A stretch of 64,000 bases of DNA from Bradyrhizobium sp. LLZ17 (GCF_041200145.1 NZ_CP165734.1:6987001-7051000); one strand, 5' to 3'; positions 45,265 through 54,485 are shown, numbered from the stretch's first letter. Program-made: numbers and translations. The notes: a model not told the origin generated them from the sequence alone.

Positions 45265-46506
45265 TTACTGCGACAGCTTCACGAAGTCCGGAAACTTCAG
45301 CTTGCCCTCGGCGATTTTCTCGGGCCAGACCACGACCTGCTTGGAATCCTGCCACTGGAAGACGAGGCCCGTCACGGTGCCGGGGCCGGACTTGATGCCG
45401 TGGGTGAATTCGTCGTCCTTGCCGTAAAACTGGATCCGGCCGATCGTGCCCTCGTAATTGGTCTTCTCCATCTCCGCGACCATCTTGTCGGGATCCGTCG
45501 AGCCGGCGCGCTTGATCGCATCGGTGATGATGTAGACGTCGTCATAGGCCGTGTAGCCGGTATAGGCCGGCGGCGTGCCGAACTTGGCCGCGAAGGCCGC
45601 CGCGAACGGCTTGGTCTTGGGTGTCACGGCGACGTCAGGTGTCGCCACGGCCAGCGACGGCACGCCATCGGCGGCGCCATTGGTGTCCTTCCAGAACGTC
45701 GGGCTCAGCGCCTGCGCGCTGATGCCGAACATCGGGATCGGCACCTGCTGGTTCTTCCACTGCACCGTCGGCTGCACGCCGACATGCGAGATGCCGGTGA
45801 CGATCACGTCGGGCTTCTTGCCCTCCATGTTGTTGAAGATCGGCGTGAAGTCGGTGGTATCCGGCGAGAAGCGCACATGCTCGACCACCTTGAGCCCGGC
45901 CTTGGGCAGGCAGGCCTCGTAGCCGACGTCGAGCGGCTTGGTCCAGGCGGCGTCCTCGCTCATGATTGCGACCGTCTTGAACTTGAGCTTGTCGACCAGG
46001 AGATCCTTGGCGGCGTCGCAGACGATCTGGGCTTGCGCTGCCGAGGTCAAATAACCGTGGAAAGTATACTTGTTCTTCTCGTAGTCGTTGTGGATCGCCT
46101 TGGTGATCTCGTTCGATGCCGCGCCCGGCGTGATCAGCGGCATCTTCAGCCGCGCCGCCCACGGCTCCAGCGCCAGCACGACCTCGCTGATATAGCTCGC
46201 GATCACGGCGGAGACCTTGTCCTCGCTCACCGCGCGCTGGAATGCGCGCACGGAATCTGCTGACGAGCTCTTGTTGTCGTAGGTGACGATCTCGACCTTG
46301 CGGCCGAGGATGCCGCCCTTGGCGTTGATCTCGTCGGCGGCGATCTGCGCGCCGCCCGGTGTGGCTGCACCTGCAATCGACTGCACCTCGGCGATGACGC
46401 CGATCTTGATCGGGTCGTTCGACTGTGCGTAGGCCGGGACGGCGAGGCATACCGCCAGCGCGGAGGCGAAAAGCAAGTTGCTGCTCAATTTCGTCGATGA
46501 TCGCAT
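45265..46506 (-). CDS. branched-chain amino-acid type ABC transporter substrate-binding protein
   Basis: Periplasmic protein of 413 residues; ATG 46506, signal peptide ending VPAYAQ. It matches the binding protein at 49921-51159 along its length: TPGAASNEITKAIHNDYEKNKYTFHGYLTSA, SEDAAWTKPLDVGYEACLPKAGLKV, RFSPDTTDFTPIFNNMEGKKPDVIVTGISHVGVQPTVQWKNQQVPIPMFGIS. It follows the fused ATPase by 38 bases and is the last gene before the terminator. Two close paralogues serving one permease suggest a widened ligand range. Confidence 0.92.
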   Translation of the reverse strand: MRSSTKLSSNLLFASALAVCLAVPAYAQSNDPIKIGVIAEVQSIAGAATPGGAQIAADEINAKGGILGRKVEIVTYDNKSSSADSVRAFQRAVSEDKVSAVIASYISEVVLALEPWAARLKMPLITPGAASNEITKAIHNDYEKNKYTFHGYLTSAAQAQIVCDAAKDLLVDKLKFKTVAIMSEDAAWTKPLDVGYEACLPKAGLKVVEHVRFSPDTTDFTPIFNNMEGKKPDVIVTGISHVGVQPTVQWKNQQVPIPMFGISAQALSPTFWKDTNGAADGVPSLAVATPDVAVTPKTKPFAAAFAAKFGTPPAYTGYTAYDDVYIITDAIKRAGSTDPDKMVAEMEKTNYEGTIGRIQFYGKDDEFTHGIKSGPGTVTGLVFQWQDSKQVVVWPEKIAEGKLKFPDFVKLSQ

Positions 46507-46544
46507 GGTCGTTTCCTTTCTTGTTCTGTTGTTTACGTTGCGAA

Positions 46545-48026
46545 CTAGAGAAAGTCGGCACCGGCCTCCGCGGCGAACCGGCCGGGATCGCCCTCCCAAA
46601 CGATGCGGGCGTGTTCGAGCACATAAACGCGGTCGGCATGCGGCAGCGCGAAGGTGACGTTCTGCTCGCCGAGCAGCACGGTGATCGAGGTGGTCTGCCG
46701 CAGCTTCTCCAGCGCCTTGGACAAGAGTTCGAGGATGACGGGCGCAAGTCCCAACGTCGGTTCGTCGAGGATCAGGATCTGCGGCTGCATCATCAACGCG
46801 CGGCCGATCGCGAGCATCTGCTGTTCGCCGCCGGAGAGTGTCTGCGCCAGCTGGCCCTGCCGCTCTTTCAGGATCGGGAACAGCTCGAACAGCCAGGCGA
46901 GCTGGGTGGCGCGTTTCTCGTCGGTGAGATGCTGGCCGCCGAGATCGAGATTTTCCCGCACGCTCATCTCGCCGAAAAGCTCGCGCGATTCCGGGCATTG
47001 CACCAGGCCGCTCCGGGCGATCTTGGCTGGGCTCGTACCGCGCAGCGTCTCACCGCCACGCACGATCTCGCCGCTATAGGGAAGGAAGCCGGAGATGGTG
47101 TTGAACAGCGTCGTCTTGCCGGCGCCGTTCAGTCCGACGATGGAGACGAACTCGCCCTCGTGGACGTGGATCGAGACGTTCTCCAGTGCCTGCGCCTTGC
47201 CATAGAACACGCTGACATTGTCGACCTGGAGCAGGGGCACCTTGTCCTTGAAGCTGGTCTCCGGCCGCGCATGGCTCTCGAGCGCGCCGCCGAGATAGAC
47301 CCGTCGCACGGTCTCGTTCTTCATGACGTCGTCGGCCTTGCCGGTGACGATCTCCTCGCCGAGATACATCGCGAGCACGCGGTCGACGAGGGCCGCGACG
47401 CTCTTGACGTTGTGGTCGACCAGCATCACCGCGCGGCCCTCGTCGCGAAAACTGCGGATCAGGTCGGAAAAGACGTCGACCTCGGCGCGCGTCAGGCCTG
47501 CAAACGGCTCGTCCACCAGCACGACCTTGGGATCGCGTGCGATCGCCTTGGCGAGTTCGAGCCGGCGCAAATCGGCGAAGGGCAGCGTCGGCGGCCGGCG
47601 GTTCATCACCGCGCCCAGCCCGACGCGATCCGCGATCCACTTGGCGCGCTCGAGCAGCGCCTTGTCCGGGAACAGCATGAAAAGGCTGTCCGGCAGCAGC
47701 GCCACCATGATGTTCTCCAGCACGGTCTGTCTGTTCAGCGGTCGGGAGTGCTGGAACACCATGCCAAAACCTTTGCGCGCGATCCTGTGCGCGGGCAGGC
47801 CTGCGACATTCTCGCCCTCGAAGATCACGTCGCCGGCGGTCGGGCGCTCGATGCCCATCACGCTCTTCATCGCAGTCGACTTGCCGGAGCCGTTCGGCCC
47901 GATCAGGCCGAAGATCTCGCCGCTGTTGACCTCGAAGCCGAGGTTCTTCACCGCCGTCAATCCGCCGAAGCGCTTGGTCAGGCCGCGGACTTCGAGCACG
48001 GGTCGGTTTGCAATCCTCTGGTCCAT
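46545..48026 (-). CDS. fused LivG-LivF ABC transporter ATPase
   Basis: Single chain of 493 residues with two complete ATPase domains. Domain 1 (about 8-250, LivG-like): Walker A GPNGSGKST, MVFQHSRPLNRQTVLEN, a non-standard signature LPFADLRRLELAKAI and Walker B VVLVDEPFAGL. Domain 2 (about 262-493, LivF-like): Walker A GLNGAGKTT, LVQCPESRELFGEMSV, signature LSGGEQQMLAIGRAL and Walker B LILDEPTLGLAP. In most genomes these are separate genes, as at 3615 and 4387 in this window. Start overlaps the livM stop by one base (TAATG). Confidence 0.93.
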   Translation of the reverse strand: MDQRIANRPVLEVRGLTKRFGGLTAVKNLGFEVNSGEIFGLIGPNGSGKSTAMKSVMGIERPTAGDVIFEGENVAGLPAHRIARKGFGMVFQHSRPLNRQTVLENIMVALLPDSLFMLFPDKALLERAKWIADRVGLGAVMNRRPPTLPFADLRRLELAKAIARDPKVVLVDEPFAGLTRAEVDVFSDLIRSFRDEGRAVMLVDHNVKSVAALVDRVLAMYLGEEIVTGKADDVMKNETVRRVYLGGALESHARPETSFKDKVPLLQVDNVSVFYGKAQALENVSIHVHEGEFVSIVGLNGAGKTTLFNTISGFLPYSGEIVRGGETLRGTSPAKIARSGLVQCPESRELFGEMSVRENLDLGGQHLTDEKRATQLAWLFELFPILKERQGQLAQTLSGGEQQMLAIGRALMMQPQILILDEPTLGLAPVILELLSKALEKLRQTTSITVLLGEQNVTFALPHADRVYVLEHARIVWEGDPGRFAAEAGADFL

Positions 48027-48952
48027 TACGAGCGTGCCTCGCGCGAGAGGGCCGCTCCGAGGAAGCCGCCGGGGAAGAACAGAACGACGAGGAGGGCGAC
48101 CGCCGAGACGATGAAGGTCGCAAGTTCGCCGGTTGGCCGCAGGAATTCGCCGGCCACGATCAGGAAGATCGCCCCTAGCGCTGCCCCGAGCACCGTGCGT
48201 CTTCCGCCGAGCACGGCCGCAACGATCACGTTCACGCCGACCGCGACATCGACGACGGTGCCGACCGATGCGGTGCCGAAGTAGAACACCAGCAATGCGC
48301 CGGATAGGCCCGAGAAGAACGCGCTGACGACGAAGGCGGCGAGCTTGTGCTTGACGATGTTGAAGCCGAGTGCGCCGGCCTGCACCGGATCCTGACCGCT
48401 GGCTTGCAGCACGAGCCCGACCGGCGACTGCGACAGCCCATAGAGGATCGCCGCGGAGATCGTCATGAAGCCGAGCGCGATCCAGTAATTGGTGCCGGCG
48501 TTGATCGAAATGACGTCGGGGATGGTGAGACCGATCTCACCGCCGGTGAGATCTGCAAACACCACGATGAAGTTTTGCAGCATCAGCACCGCGACCAGCG
48601 TGGTCAGGCCGAAATACGGCCCGCGCACCCGCAACGCCGGCAGCGCCAGCACGAGGCCGGCTATGACCGAGGCGAGTGCGCCGAGCACGATGCAGAGATA
48701 GACCGACCAGCCGAACTGGGCATTGAGGATGCCGGCGGTGTAGGCGCCGACGCCGATCAGGAAGGTCGGCCCGAAATTCACTTCGCCAGCGAAGCCGAAC
48801 AGCAGGTCCCAGGCCATCGCGAACACGCCGAAATAGAACGCGACGGTGAGCAGACCAAGCACATAGCCGGAGACGTAAAGCGGCAATGTTGCCGCGATTA
48901 CCACCAGCGCAAGCGAGACAAAGAACAGGCGCGACGTAAAGAAGCTTGCCAT
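48026..48952 (-). CDS. livM: branched-chain amino-acid type ABC transporter permease LivM
   Basis: Inner-membrane permease of 308 residues. LivM features: MAWDLLFGFAGEVNFGPTFLIGVGAYTAGIL, LRVRGPYFGLTTLVAVLMLQNFIV, QDPVQAGALGFNIVKHKLAAFVVSAFFSGLSGALL and VAVGVNVIVAAVLGGRRTVLGAALGAIF. It starts one base after the livH stop region and is coupled to the fused ATPase. Confidence 0.93.
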   Translation of the reverse strand: MASFFTSRLFFVSLALVVIAATLPLYVSGYVLGLLTVAFYFGVFAMAWDLLFGFAGEVNFGPTFLIGVGAYTAGILNAQFGWSVYLCIVLGALASVIAGLVLALPALRVRGPYFGLTTLVAVLMLQNFIVVFADLTGGEIGLTIPDVISINAGTNYWIALGFMTISAAILYGLSQSPVGLVLQASGQDPVQAGALGFNIVKHKLAAFVVSAFFSGLSGALLVFYFGTASVGTVVDVAVGVNVIVAAVLGGRRTVLGAALGAIFLIVAGEFLRPTGELATFIVSAVALLVVLFFPGGFLGAALSREARS

Positions 48953-48953
48953 C

Positions 48954-49829
48954 TCAGCGCCTCCCCAGAAGGCCCTGGGGCCGGATGTACATCACGAACA
49001 CGAGGAGCAGGAGCGCCGGAATGGTGCGGTAGGCCGGTGATACCAAATAGGCCGTGAAGGTCTCGAGATAACCGACCACGAAGGCCGCGATCAACGAGCC
49101 GGAGACACTGCCGAGGCCGCCGAGCACCACGATCGAGAACGCGCTCGCGGTCAGCGGTCCGACGCTGTAGGAACTGACACCCAGAAACATCCCAAGCAGC
49201 ACGCCGGCAATGCCGGCGAGGATGCCGTAGATCGCCCACACCACGACATAGATGTTGGTGAGCTCGAGCCCGAGCAGGGTGACGCCGCGCGGGTTCATCG
49301 AGGCGGCCAGCACCGCCTTGCCGGTGCGGGTGCGGTTCACCAGCAGCCACAACAGGGCGATGACGAGGCAGCAGACGATCGCGGTGAAAATCTCGTTCTT
49401 CGGTGTGCGCACGCCGAGCACGTCGACGACGCCCTCGACGATCGGCAGCACGGTCTTGGCGTTGTTGGTGAAGAAGTAGGCGATCAGCTCCTGGATCATG
49501 ATGCCCCAGAGCAGCGTGCCGGTCAGGACGAAGATCTCCTTCTCCTCATTGGGGATGCGCCGGGAGTCCTGGATCGGCTTCACGACGGCGAAATAGGTGG
49601 CGAACGCCGCGACGAGGGCAACGACGACCCCGATCAGTGCGCCGGCATAAGTGCCGACGTTCAGGATGCTGGCGGCGGCCCAGGCCGCCACCGCTGCTGC
49701 CACCATGATGGCGCCGTGCGAGAGATTGAGAACGCCGGAGACGCCGAAGATCAGCGTGAAGCCGGTGGCACCGAGGGCGTAAAGAGCGCTGATGGCAAAG
49801 CCATCGATCAGAATCTGGAATACTCGCAT
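48954..49829 (-). CDS. livH: branched-chain amino-acid type ABC transporter permease LivH
   Basis: Inner-membrane permease of 291 residues: GFAISALYALGATGFTLIFGVSGVLNLSHGAIMVAAA at the N-terminus, MNPRGVTLLGLELTNIYVVVWAIYGILAGIAGVLLG in the middle and GGLGSVSGSLIAAFVVGYLE near the end, closing with MYIRPQGLLGRR. It lies 91 bases after the first binding-protein gene, with a strong hairpin in between. Confidence 0.93.
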   Translation of the reverse strand: MRVFQILIDGFAISALYALGATGFTLIFGVSGVLNLSHGAIMVAAAVAAWAAASILNVGTYAGALIGVVVALVAAFATYFAVVKPIQDSRRIPNEEKEIFVLTGTLLWGIMIQELIAYFFTNNAKTVLPIVEGVVDVLGVRTPKNEIFTAIVCCLVIALLWLLVNRTRTGKAVLAASMNPRGVTLLGLELTNIYVVVWAIYGILAGIAGVLLGMFLGVSSYSVGPLTASAFSIVVLGGLGSVSGSLIAAFVVGYLETFTAYLVSPAYRTIPALLLLVFVMYIRPQGLLGRR

Positions 49830-49887
49830 CTAAGATCGGCCAAGAGTCCTGCTGGAGGGAAGGTGCTGCGGGGCGCCGCATGTAGAA

Positions 49888-49912
49888 GCTCCCGGGAGGT
49901 GGTCCCGGGAGC
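49888..49912 (-). terminator. intercistronic hairpin between the binding-protein gene and livH
   Basis: Perfect 10-base stem gctcccggga/tcccgggagc with a 5-base loop, 9 bases after the binding-protein stop. No T-run follows on the leftward strand. It may be a partial terminator or a 3' end that stabilises the upstream mRNA, giving more binding protein than permease. Confidence 0.6.
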
Positions 49913-49920
49913 GTGTCCTG

Positions 49921-51159
49921 CTAGTTCGAGAGCTTGATGAAGCTCGGGAACTTGATGTCGACCTTGGCGACTTCCTTGGGCCAGACCGCGCTCTGCTTGC
50001 CGTCCTGCCATTGCAGCATCAGCCCGGTGATCAGGCCCTTGCCGTATTTGATCGAGTGGGTGAACGGATCGTCCTTGCCGTAGAACTGAACGCGGCCGAT
50101 CGTGCCTTCCCAGTCGGTCTTCTCCAGCGCGTCGACCAGCTTGTCGGCATCCGTCGAGCCGGCCCGCTTCACCGCGTCCGCGATGTAATAGACTTCGTCA
50201 TAGGCGGTGTAACCGGCATAGGACGGATAATTGCCGAACTTCTTCTTGAAGTTTTCCGCGAACGGCACCGACTTCGGCGTCACCGCCACGCCCGGCCCCG
50301 AGACGCCCTGATAGAGCACGCCTTCGGCCGCCTGGTTGGTGTCCTTGCCGAAGGTCTCGTTGGTCGCCTGCGACGAGATGCCGAACATCGGGATCGGCAC
50401 CTGCTGGTTCTTCCACTGCACCGTCGGCTGCACGCCGACATGGGAGATGCCGGTGATGATCACGTCGGGCTTGGCGCCCTCGATCTTGTTGAAGATCGGT
50501 GTGAAGTCGGTGGTGTCGGGCGAGAAGCGGATGTGGTCGAGCACCTTCAGCCCGATCTTGGGCAGGCATTCCTCATAGCCGACATCGAGCGGCTTGGTCC
50601 AGGCGGCATCCTCGCTCGTGATGACGGCCGTCTTCATGTGCATCTTGTCGACGAGAAGGTCCTTGGCACCATCGCAGACCGAGAGCGCGAGTGCTGCCGA
50701 GGTCAGATAGCCGTGGAAAGTATACTTGTTCTTCTCGTAATCGGCGTGAACGCTCTTGCTGATCTCGTTGGAGGCCGCGCCTGGTGTGACGAACGGCGTC
50801 TTCAGCCGTGAAGCCCAGGGCTCCAGCGCCAACACCACCTCGCTGATATAGCTCGCGATGACCGCGTTGACCTTGTCCTCGTTGACCGCGCGCTGGAATG
50901 CGCGCACCGAGTCTGCCGAGGAGGAGTGATTGTCGTAGCCGATGATCTCGATCTTGCGGCCGTCGACGCCACCGGCGGCGTTGATCTCGTCGGCGGCGAG
51001 CTGTGCCGCCTGCGGAATGGAGGCGCCGGCAATCGCCTGAGCTTCCGCGATCACGCCGATCCTGATCGGATCCGCCGCGAATGCCGCGCCTGACGCCATC
51101 GTCAGCGTCCCGACCGCGGCCGCACCAAATGCCATTCGCAATGCAACAGAGTATCGCAT
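49921..51159 (-). CDS. branched-chain amino-acid type ABC transporter substrate-binding protein
   Basis: Periplasmic protein of 412 residues, ATG 51159, signal peptide ending SGAAFAADP. Close paralogue of the one at 45265 (see blocks TPGAASNEISKSVHADYEKNKYTFHGYLTSA and WEGTIGRVQFYGKDDPFTHSIKYGKG). First gene of the leftward operon binding protein, livH, livM, fused ATPase, binding protein. Ribosome site gggaga (51167-51172 on the leftward strand) precedes the start. Ligand unknown. Confidence 0.92.
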   Translation of the reverse strand: MRYSVALRMAFGAAAVGTLTMASGAAFAADPIRIGVIAEAQAIAGASIPQAAQLAADEINAAGGVDGRKIEIIGYDNHSSSADSVRAFQRAVNEDKVNAVIASYISEVVLALEPWASRLKTPFVTPGAASNEISKSVHADYEKNKYTFHGYLTSAALALSVCDGAKDLLVDKMHMKTAVITSEDAAWTKPLDVGYEECLPKIGLKVLDHIRFSPDTTDFTPIFNKIEGAKPDVIITGISHVGVQPTVQWKNQQVPIPMFGISSQATNETFGKDTNQAAEGVLYQGVSGPGVAVTPKSVPFAENFKKKFGNYPSYAGYTAYDEVYYIADAVKRAGSTDADKLVDALEKTDWEGTIGRVQFYGKDDPFTHSIKYGKGLITGLMLQWQDGKQSAVWPKEVAKVDIKFPSFIKLSN

Positions 51160-51301
51160 GTTATTTCTCTCCCTTGAACAAGCCTCTAATGAGCTATTGC
51201 GCGGGACTATAGCGGTGAGGTCATTCTCGGCAAGCGAAACTGCATTCAGGATTATGCGAGGAGAACTAAAGTCTAGCGCGGCGCAAAGCTTTCACGCGCA
51301 G

Positions 51302-51338
51302 GCATGCAGATTTCGGCGGCGGGCATGCGATTGCATGC
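51302..51338. promoter_or_regulatory. array of three GCATGC palindromes
   Basis: gcatgc occurs at 51302, 51323 and 51333, spaced 21 and 10 bases, close to two and one helical turns. It lies 140-180 bases upstream of the binding-protein start and just after the FAD oxidoreductase stop. A regulator site is possible; a chance cluster is not excluded. Confidence 0.3.
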
Positions 51339-51362
51339 AGGCGTACAACTGTGTCATCGTGA

Positions 51363-52457
51363 TCATCGTCGGCGCACATTGAGTGGCTTGAGGCGGGCAG
51401 GGTCGAATGGCGCGAGATCGACATTGCGCGTTGCGCCTTCGACGATCAGCTCCGCCAGCGCTTCGCCCGTTGCGGGGGCGTTGAGGATACCCCAGACACC
51501 ATGTCCGGTCGCAACATACAGGCCGTCATCCTGCGGCACGCGGCCAATCAACGGCAAGCCGTCCTCGGTCACCGGACGAAAGCAGGCCTGTGTCGCGATG
51601 ATCTTCTCCGGCCGGAACAGTGGCGATAGTCGCTCCGACATTCGTTGCAAGTTGTGCAGACGGTTGTACTCGGGCTTCACGTCGGCCGGATCGGTGGGGA
51701 AGGCAGCGGTGTCGGGCCAAGCGGTCACATAGGTGCTGCCGTCGGGGCGAGGGAACACCTCGATGGGGGTGACCGCGCCGTAGATCTCCATCTCGAGAAA
51801 CAAGGCGTCTGCCGACACATGCGTGCCGGTGTCGTACACGATGCTCGGGCCGCGTTGACCATAAAGGGCGGGCATGTTCATCCAGATCGCGGCGAGCAGC
51901 GACCAGGGACCCATCGCGATCACGATGGCATCCGCTTCAATGATGCTGCCTTCGACCTCGACGCCTTTCGCGCGGGTCCCATGCGGATCGCGGCCGATGC
52001 CGGTGACGCGGCCGAAGCGAAGCTCGGCGCCTTGCGCGAGCGCCGCGTTCATCATGGCCGACGTGAACTTTTGCGGATGAACGATCGCGGTCGTCTCGGT
52101 GGTGCCAAGGGGCTGCCCGATCACGATGCCATCGCTGAGCCAGTCGAATGCCGATGGTGCAGTCCGCCGCGGATCGCCATCGGGCACAACATGGCCGGCA
52201 TACGCGCTCATCGGGCGATAGCCCCAATCGCCCTCGATCTCTTGCGGCAGTCGCGCGTGAAGCGCAAAGCTGCGCCGCGCCAGCGCGTCGAGCGGCGTTC
52301 CGCTACACCAGTCGCGCGCCAGGAATCCGCCGGCCTTGCCGGAGGCCGCGGCCGCCACTTCGGTCCGTTCCACGACGATGACCTCGACGCCGTGCCGGCG
52401 GAGGAAGTAAGCGGTGCAGGCCCCGATCACGCCGCCGCCGCAGATCACAACGCGCAT
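51363..52457 (-). CDS. FAD-dependent oxidoreductase, D-amino-acid oxidase (DAO) family
   Basis: Flavoprotein of 364 residues. FAD motif VVICGGGVIGACTAYFLRRHGVEVIVVER at residues 3-31, followed by the AASGKAGGFLARDW stretch. Substrate-domain features: FRPVTEDGLPLIGRVPQDDGLYVATGHGVWGILNAPATGEALAELI at the C-terminus. Family members oxidise amines such as glycine, sarcosine or D-amino acids. It lies upstream, same strand, of an amino-acid-type importer, which would fit an amine or amino-acid substrate, but that is inference. Confidence 0.9.
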   Translation of the reverse strand: MRVVICGGGVIGACTAYFLRRHGVEVIVVERTEVAAAASGKAGGFLARDWCSGTPLDALARRSFALHARLPQEIEGDWGYRPMSAYAGHVVPDGDPRRTAPSAFDWLSDGIVIGQPLGTTETTAIVHPQKFTSAMMNAALAQGAELRFGRVTGIGRDPHGTRAKGVEVEGSIIEADAIVIAMGPWSLLAAIWMNMPALYGQRGPSIVYDTGTHVSADALFLEMEIYGAVTPIEVFPRPDGSTYVTAWPDTAAFPTDPADVKPEYNRLHNLQRMSERLSPLFRPEKIIATQACFRPVTEDGLPLIGRVPQDDGLYVATGHGVWGILNAPATGEALAELIVEGATRNVDLAPFDPARLKPLNVRRR

Positions 52458-52565
52458 GGTTGGTTTCCTGACCCGAGTCTATCGTTGGGAGCCAAGCGTA
52501 GCACGCAAAGTTTGAGGCGCCAGCGGGGAGCGCGGGCGCCTCGTCGCAATTCAGCTCGCGCATGC

Positions 52566-53789
52566 TCAGCCCGGCCCGGCACCCTGCGTTGCCGTGTACA
52601 CCGCATAGAGCGACTGGCTCGCGGCCATGAACAGGCGATTGCGCTTGGGCCCGCCGAAGCAGATGTTGCCGCACACTTCCGGCAGGCGGATGCGGCCCAG
52701 CAACTTGCCCTCCGGCGACCACACCGTCACGCCGTTGTAGCCGACGGCGCGGCCCGCATTACTGGAGGTCCAGACATTGCCGTTGACGTCGCAGCGTACG
52801 CCGTCCGGCCCACACTTCACGCCGTCGATAACGCAATCGGCAAACCGCTTCTTGTTGGAGAGCTTGTTGTCGCTGCCGACGTCGAACACGAAGATCTCGC
52901 CATTGCCGCCCGGGCCGGTGTCGCCCGGGCCCTTGCCGGTCGAGACGACGTAGAGCTTCTTGAAGTCGGGCGAGAAGCAGAGGCCATTCGGATCGGGCAG
53001 CTGGTCCTCGCTGACGACGAGGTCGATACGGCCCGAGGGATCGATGCGATAGCAGTTGGTCGGCAGCTCGCGCTTGCTCGGTGCGAAGCCGGCCGGCTGG
53101 CCGATCCGTGGGTTGAGCTTGCCGGGCGCATTGCCCGGTCCGCCCGCCGCATCGGGCTCCCCTTCATAGAGCTGGCCGCCATAGGGCGGGTCGGTGAACC
53201 AGTAGCTGCCGTCGGGATGCGCGACGACGTCGTTCGGCGAGTTCAGGCGCTTGCCATTGTAGTTGTCGCACAGCACGGTGGCAGTGCCGTCATGCTCATA
53301 GCGTGTGACCCGTCGGGTCAGGTGCTCGCAGGAGAGCTGGCGGCCCTGGAAGTCGAACGTGTTGCCGTTGGAGTTGTTGGAGGGCGAGCGGAATACGCTG
53401 ACGCGGCCGTCGTCCTCGCTCCAGCGCATCTGCCGGTTGTTGGGAATATCGCTCCACAACAGATACCGGCCCTGTGCGCTCCACGCCGGACCTTCCGCCC
53501 AGAGCACGCCCGTGTAGAGCCGCTTGATGGAGGTGTTGGGTTGCGCAAGGTCATTGAAGGCCGGATCGACGGCGATGATGTCGGGGTCCCAGAAATAGGT
53601 GGTCGGCGCGCCATGGGGGCCGAAGTCGCGCGGCGGGGTGGTGATCGTCGTGGGCGGCGCGGCGGGGCTGGCTTGCGCCAGCGCGGTGCTCGTTCCGGCC
53701 ATTGTGGCTGCGGCCCCGAGCGCAAGCCCTTGAACCAGCGTCCGTCGTGAAAGCGCAGTCTCCTGGTCACGCTGTTGTTGGCGCGTCAT
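52566..53789 (-). CDS. SMP-30/gluconolactonase-family protein with twin-arginine leader
   Basis: Protein of 407 residues; ATG 53789 follows ribosome site gggagga. The leader LSRRTLVQGLALGAAATMAGTSTALAQA is a twin-arginine signal. The six-bladed propeller carries EGPAWSAQGRYLLWSDIPNNRQMRW (metal Glu of EGP), LNSPNDVVAHPDGSYWFTDPPYGG (Asn-Asp pair), DPNGLCFSPDFKKLYVV and PDGVRCDVNGNVW. Members hydrolyse sugar lactones such as gluconolactone. The Tat leader suggests a periplasmic role. Neighbours give no pathway. Confidence 0.9.
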   Translation of the reverse strand: MTRQQQRDQETALSRRTLVQGLALGAAATMAGTSTALAQASPAAPPTTITTPPRDFGPHGAPTTYFWDPDIIAVDPAFNDLAQPNTSIKRLYTGVLWAEGPAWSAQGRYLLWSDIPNNRQMRWSEDDGRVSVFRSPSNNSNGNTFDFQGRQLSCEHLTRRVTRYEHDGTATVLCDNYNGKRLNSPNDVVAHPDGSYWFTDPPYGGQLYEGEPDAAGGPGNAPGKLNPRIGQPAGFAPSKRELPTNCYRIDPSGRIDLVVSEDQLPDPNGLCFSPDFKKLYVVSTGKGPGDTGPGGNGEIFVFDVGSDNKLSNKKRFADCVIDGVKCGPDGVRCDVNGNVWTSSNAGRAVGYNGVTVWSPEGKLLGRIRLPEVCGNICFGGPKRNRLFMAASQSLYAVYTATQGAGPG

Positions 53790-54068
53790 CGCGTCCTCCC
53801 GGATCATTTCACTGGCCGGTTGATCCGGCCGAGCACGACAAGGTTAGTTCGGTCCGCGGCCGGTTGCGAGTGCCATCTGGCATCCTCGCGTAACCGCGAG
53901 CGCAATCAATTCACGTTCCGATTTCGTCGCGATTGTGCGCAAATTGCGTCATCACCGAGAACCGAAAACGTTCCGGGCCGTCACACGAAAATTTTGTTTG
54001 CATGAAGATCACGCGTCGCCCGTTCGGGCCGTGTCAAGCATTGACCTCGCGGCCGATCCTGGCAGAAC

Positions 54069-54341
54069 TTGCGGCTGAAACAGCCGGAGCTGATTGTGCA
54101 AGCCGCTATCATGTTGATCGTACTGCTCGGGATCGGGTTTGCGGGTGGTTATTTCACGCGCGATTTCGTTTCCCGCAAACGGCGGGCGGAGGCTCGCCGC
54201 TGGCGTGAGTACATGCAGCCCGACTGGCTCCCCGCCGCCGCGGCCGCCAACACCAACGAGATCGCCTTGCCGGCCACCGGTGAACTCGGCCAAATGCTCG
54301 ATCGCTGGGAAAGCAGAGCCCGCGCCCGCCGCGCGGGTTAG
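54069..54341 (+). CDS. small single-pass membrane protein, about 90 residues
   Basis: TTG start 54069 (RLKQPELIVQAAIMLIVLLGIGFAGGYFTRDFVSRKRRAEARRWREYM); GTG 54096 or ATG 54111 are alternatives. One membrane segment (about 10-28) is followed by a basic cytoplasmic part and an Ala-rich tail (AAAAANTNEIALPATGELGQMLDRWE). The pattern resembles uncharacterised Bradyrhizobium proteins. Function unknown. Confidence 0.55.
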   Translation: MRLKQPELIVQAAIMLIVLLGIGFAGGYFTRDFVSRKRRAEARRWREYMQPDWLPAAAAANTNEIALPATGELGQMLDRWESRARARRAG

Positions 54342-54379
54342 CGGTCCACCTCGCGCGCCGATCGGTCTGCATCAGTTGT

Positions 54380-54485
54380 CGTCATTCCGGGGCGCGCGGA
54401 GCGCGAGCCCGGAATCCATCATGCAGCGGGTTACGCCGAGAAATGGATTCCGGGCTCGCGCAAAGTGGCGCGCCCCGGAATGACG
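54380..54485. repeat. nested cgtcattccggggcgcg inverted-repeat element, 106 bases
   Basis: Outer arms cgtcattccggggcgcgc (54380-54397) and gcgcgccccggaatgacg (54468-54485); inner arms gcgcgagcccggaatccat (54401-54419) and its complement (54443-54461). The element can fold over its whole length. Same family as 9501, 40770 and 56465. It lies upstream of the leuA leader. Confidence 0.85.

Noticed and set aside
51645..53750. A 701-codon open frame on the plus strand
   Set aside because: Antisense to the DAO-family oxidoreductase and the SMP-30-like gene, both with recognisable motifs; no domain in the plus-strand product.
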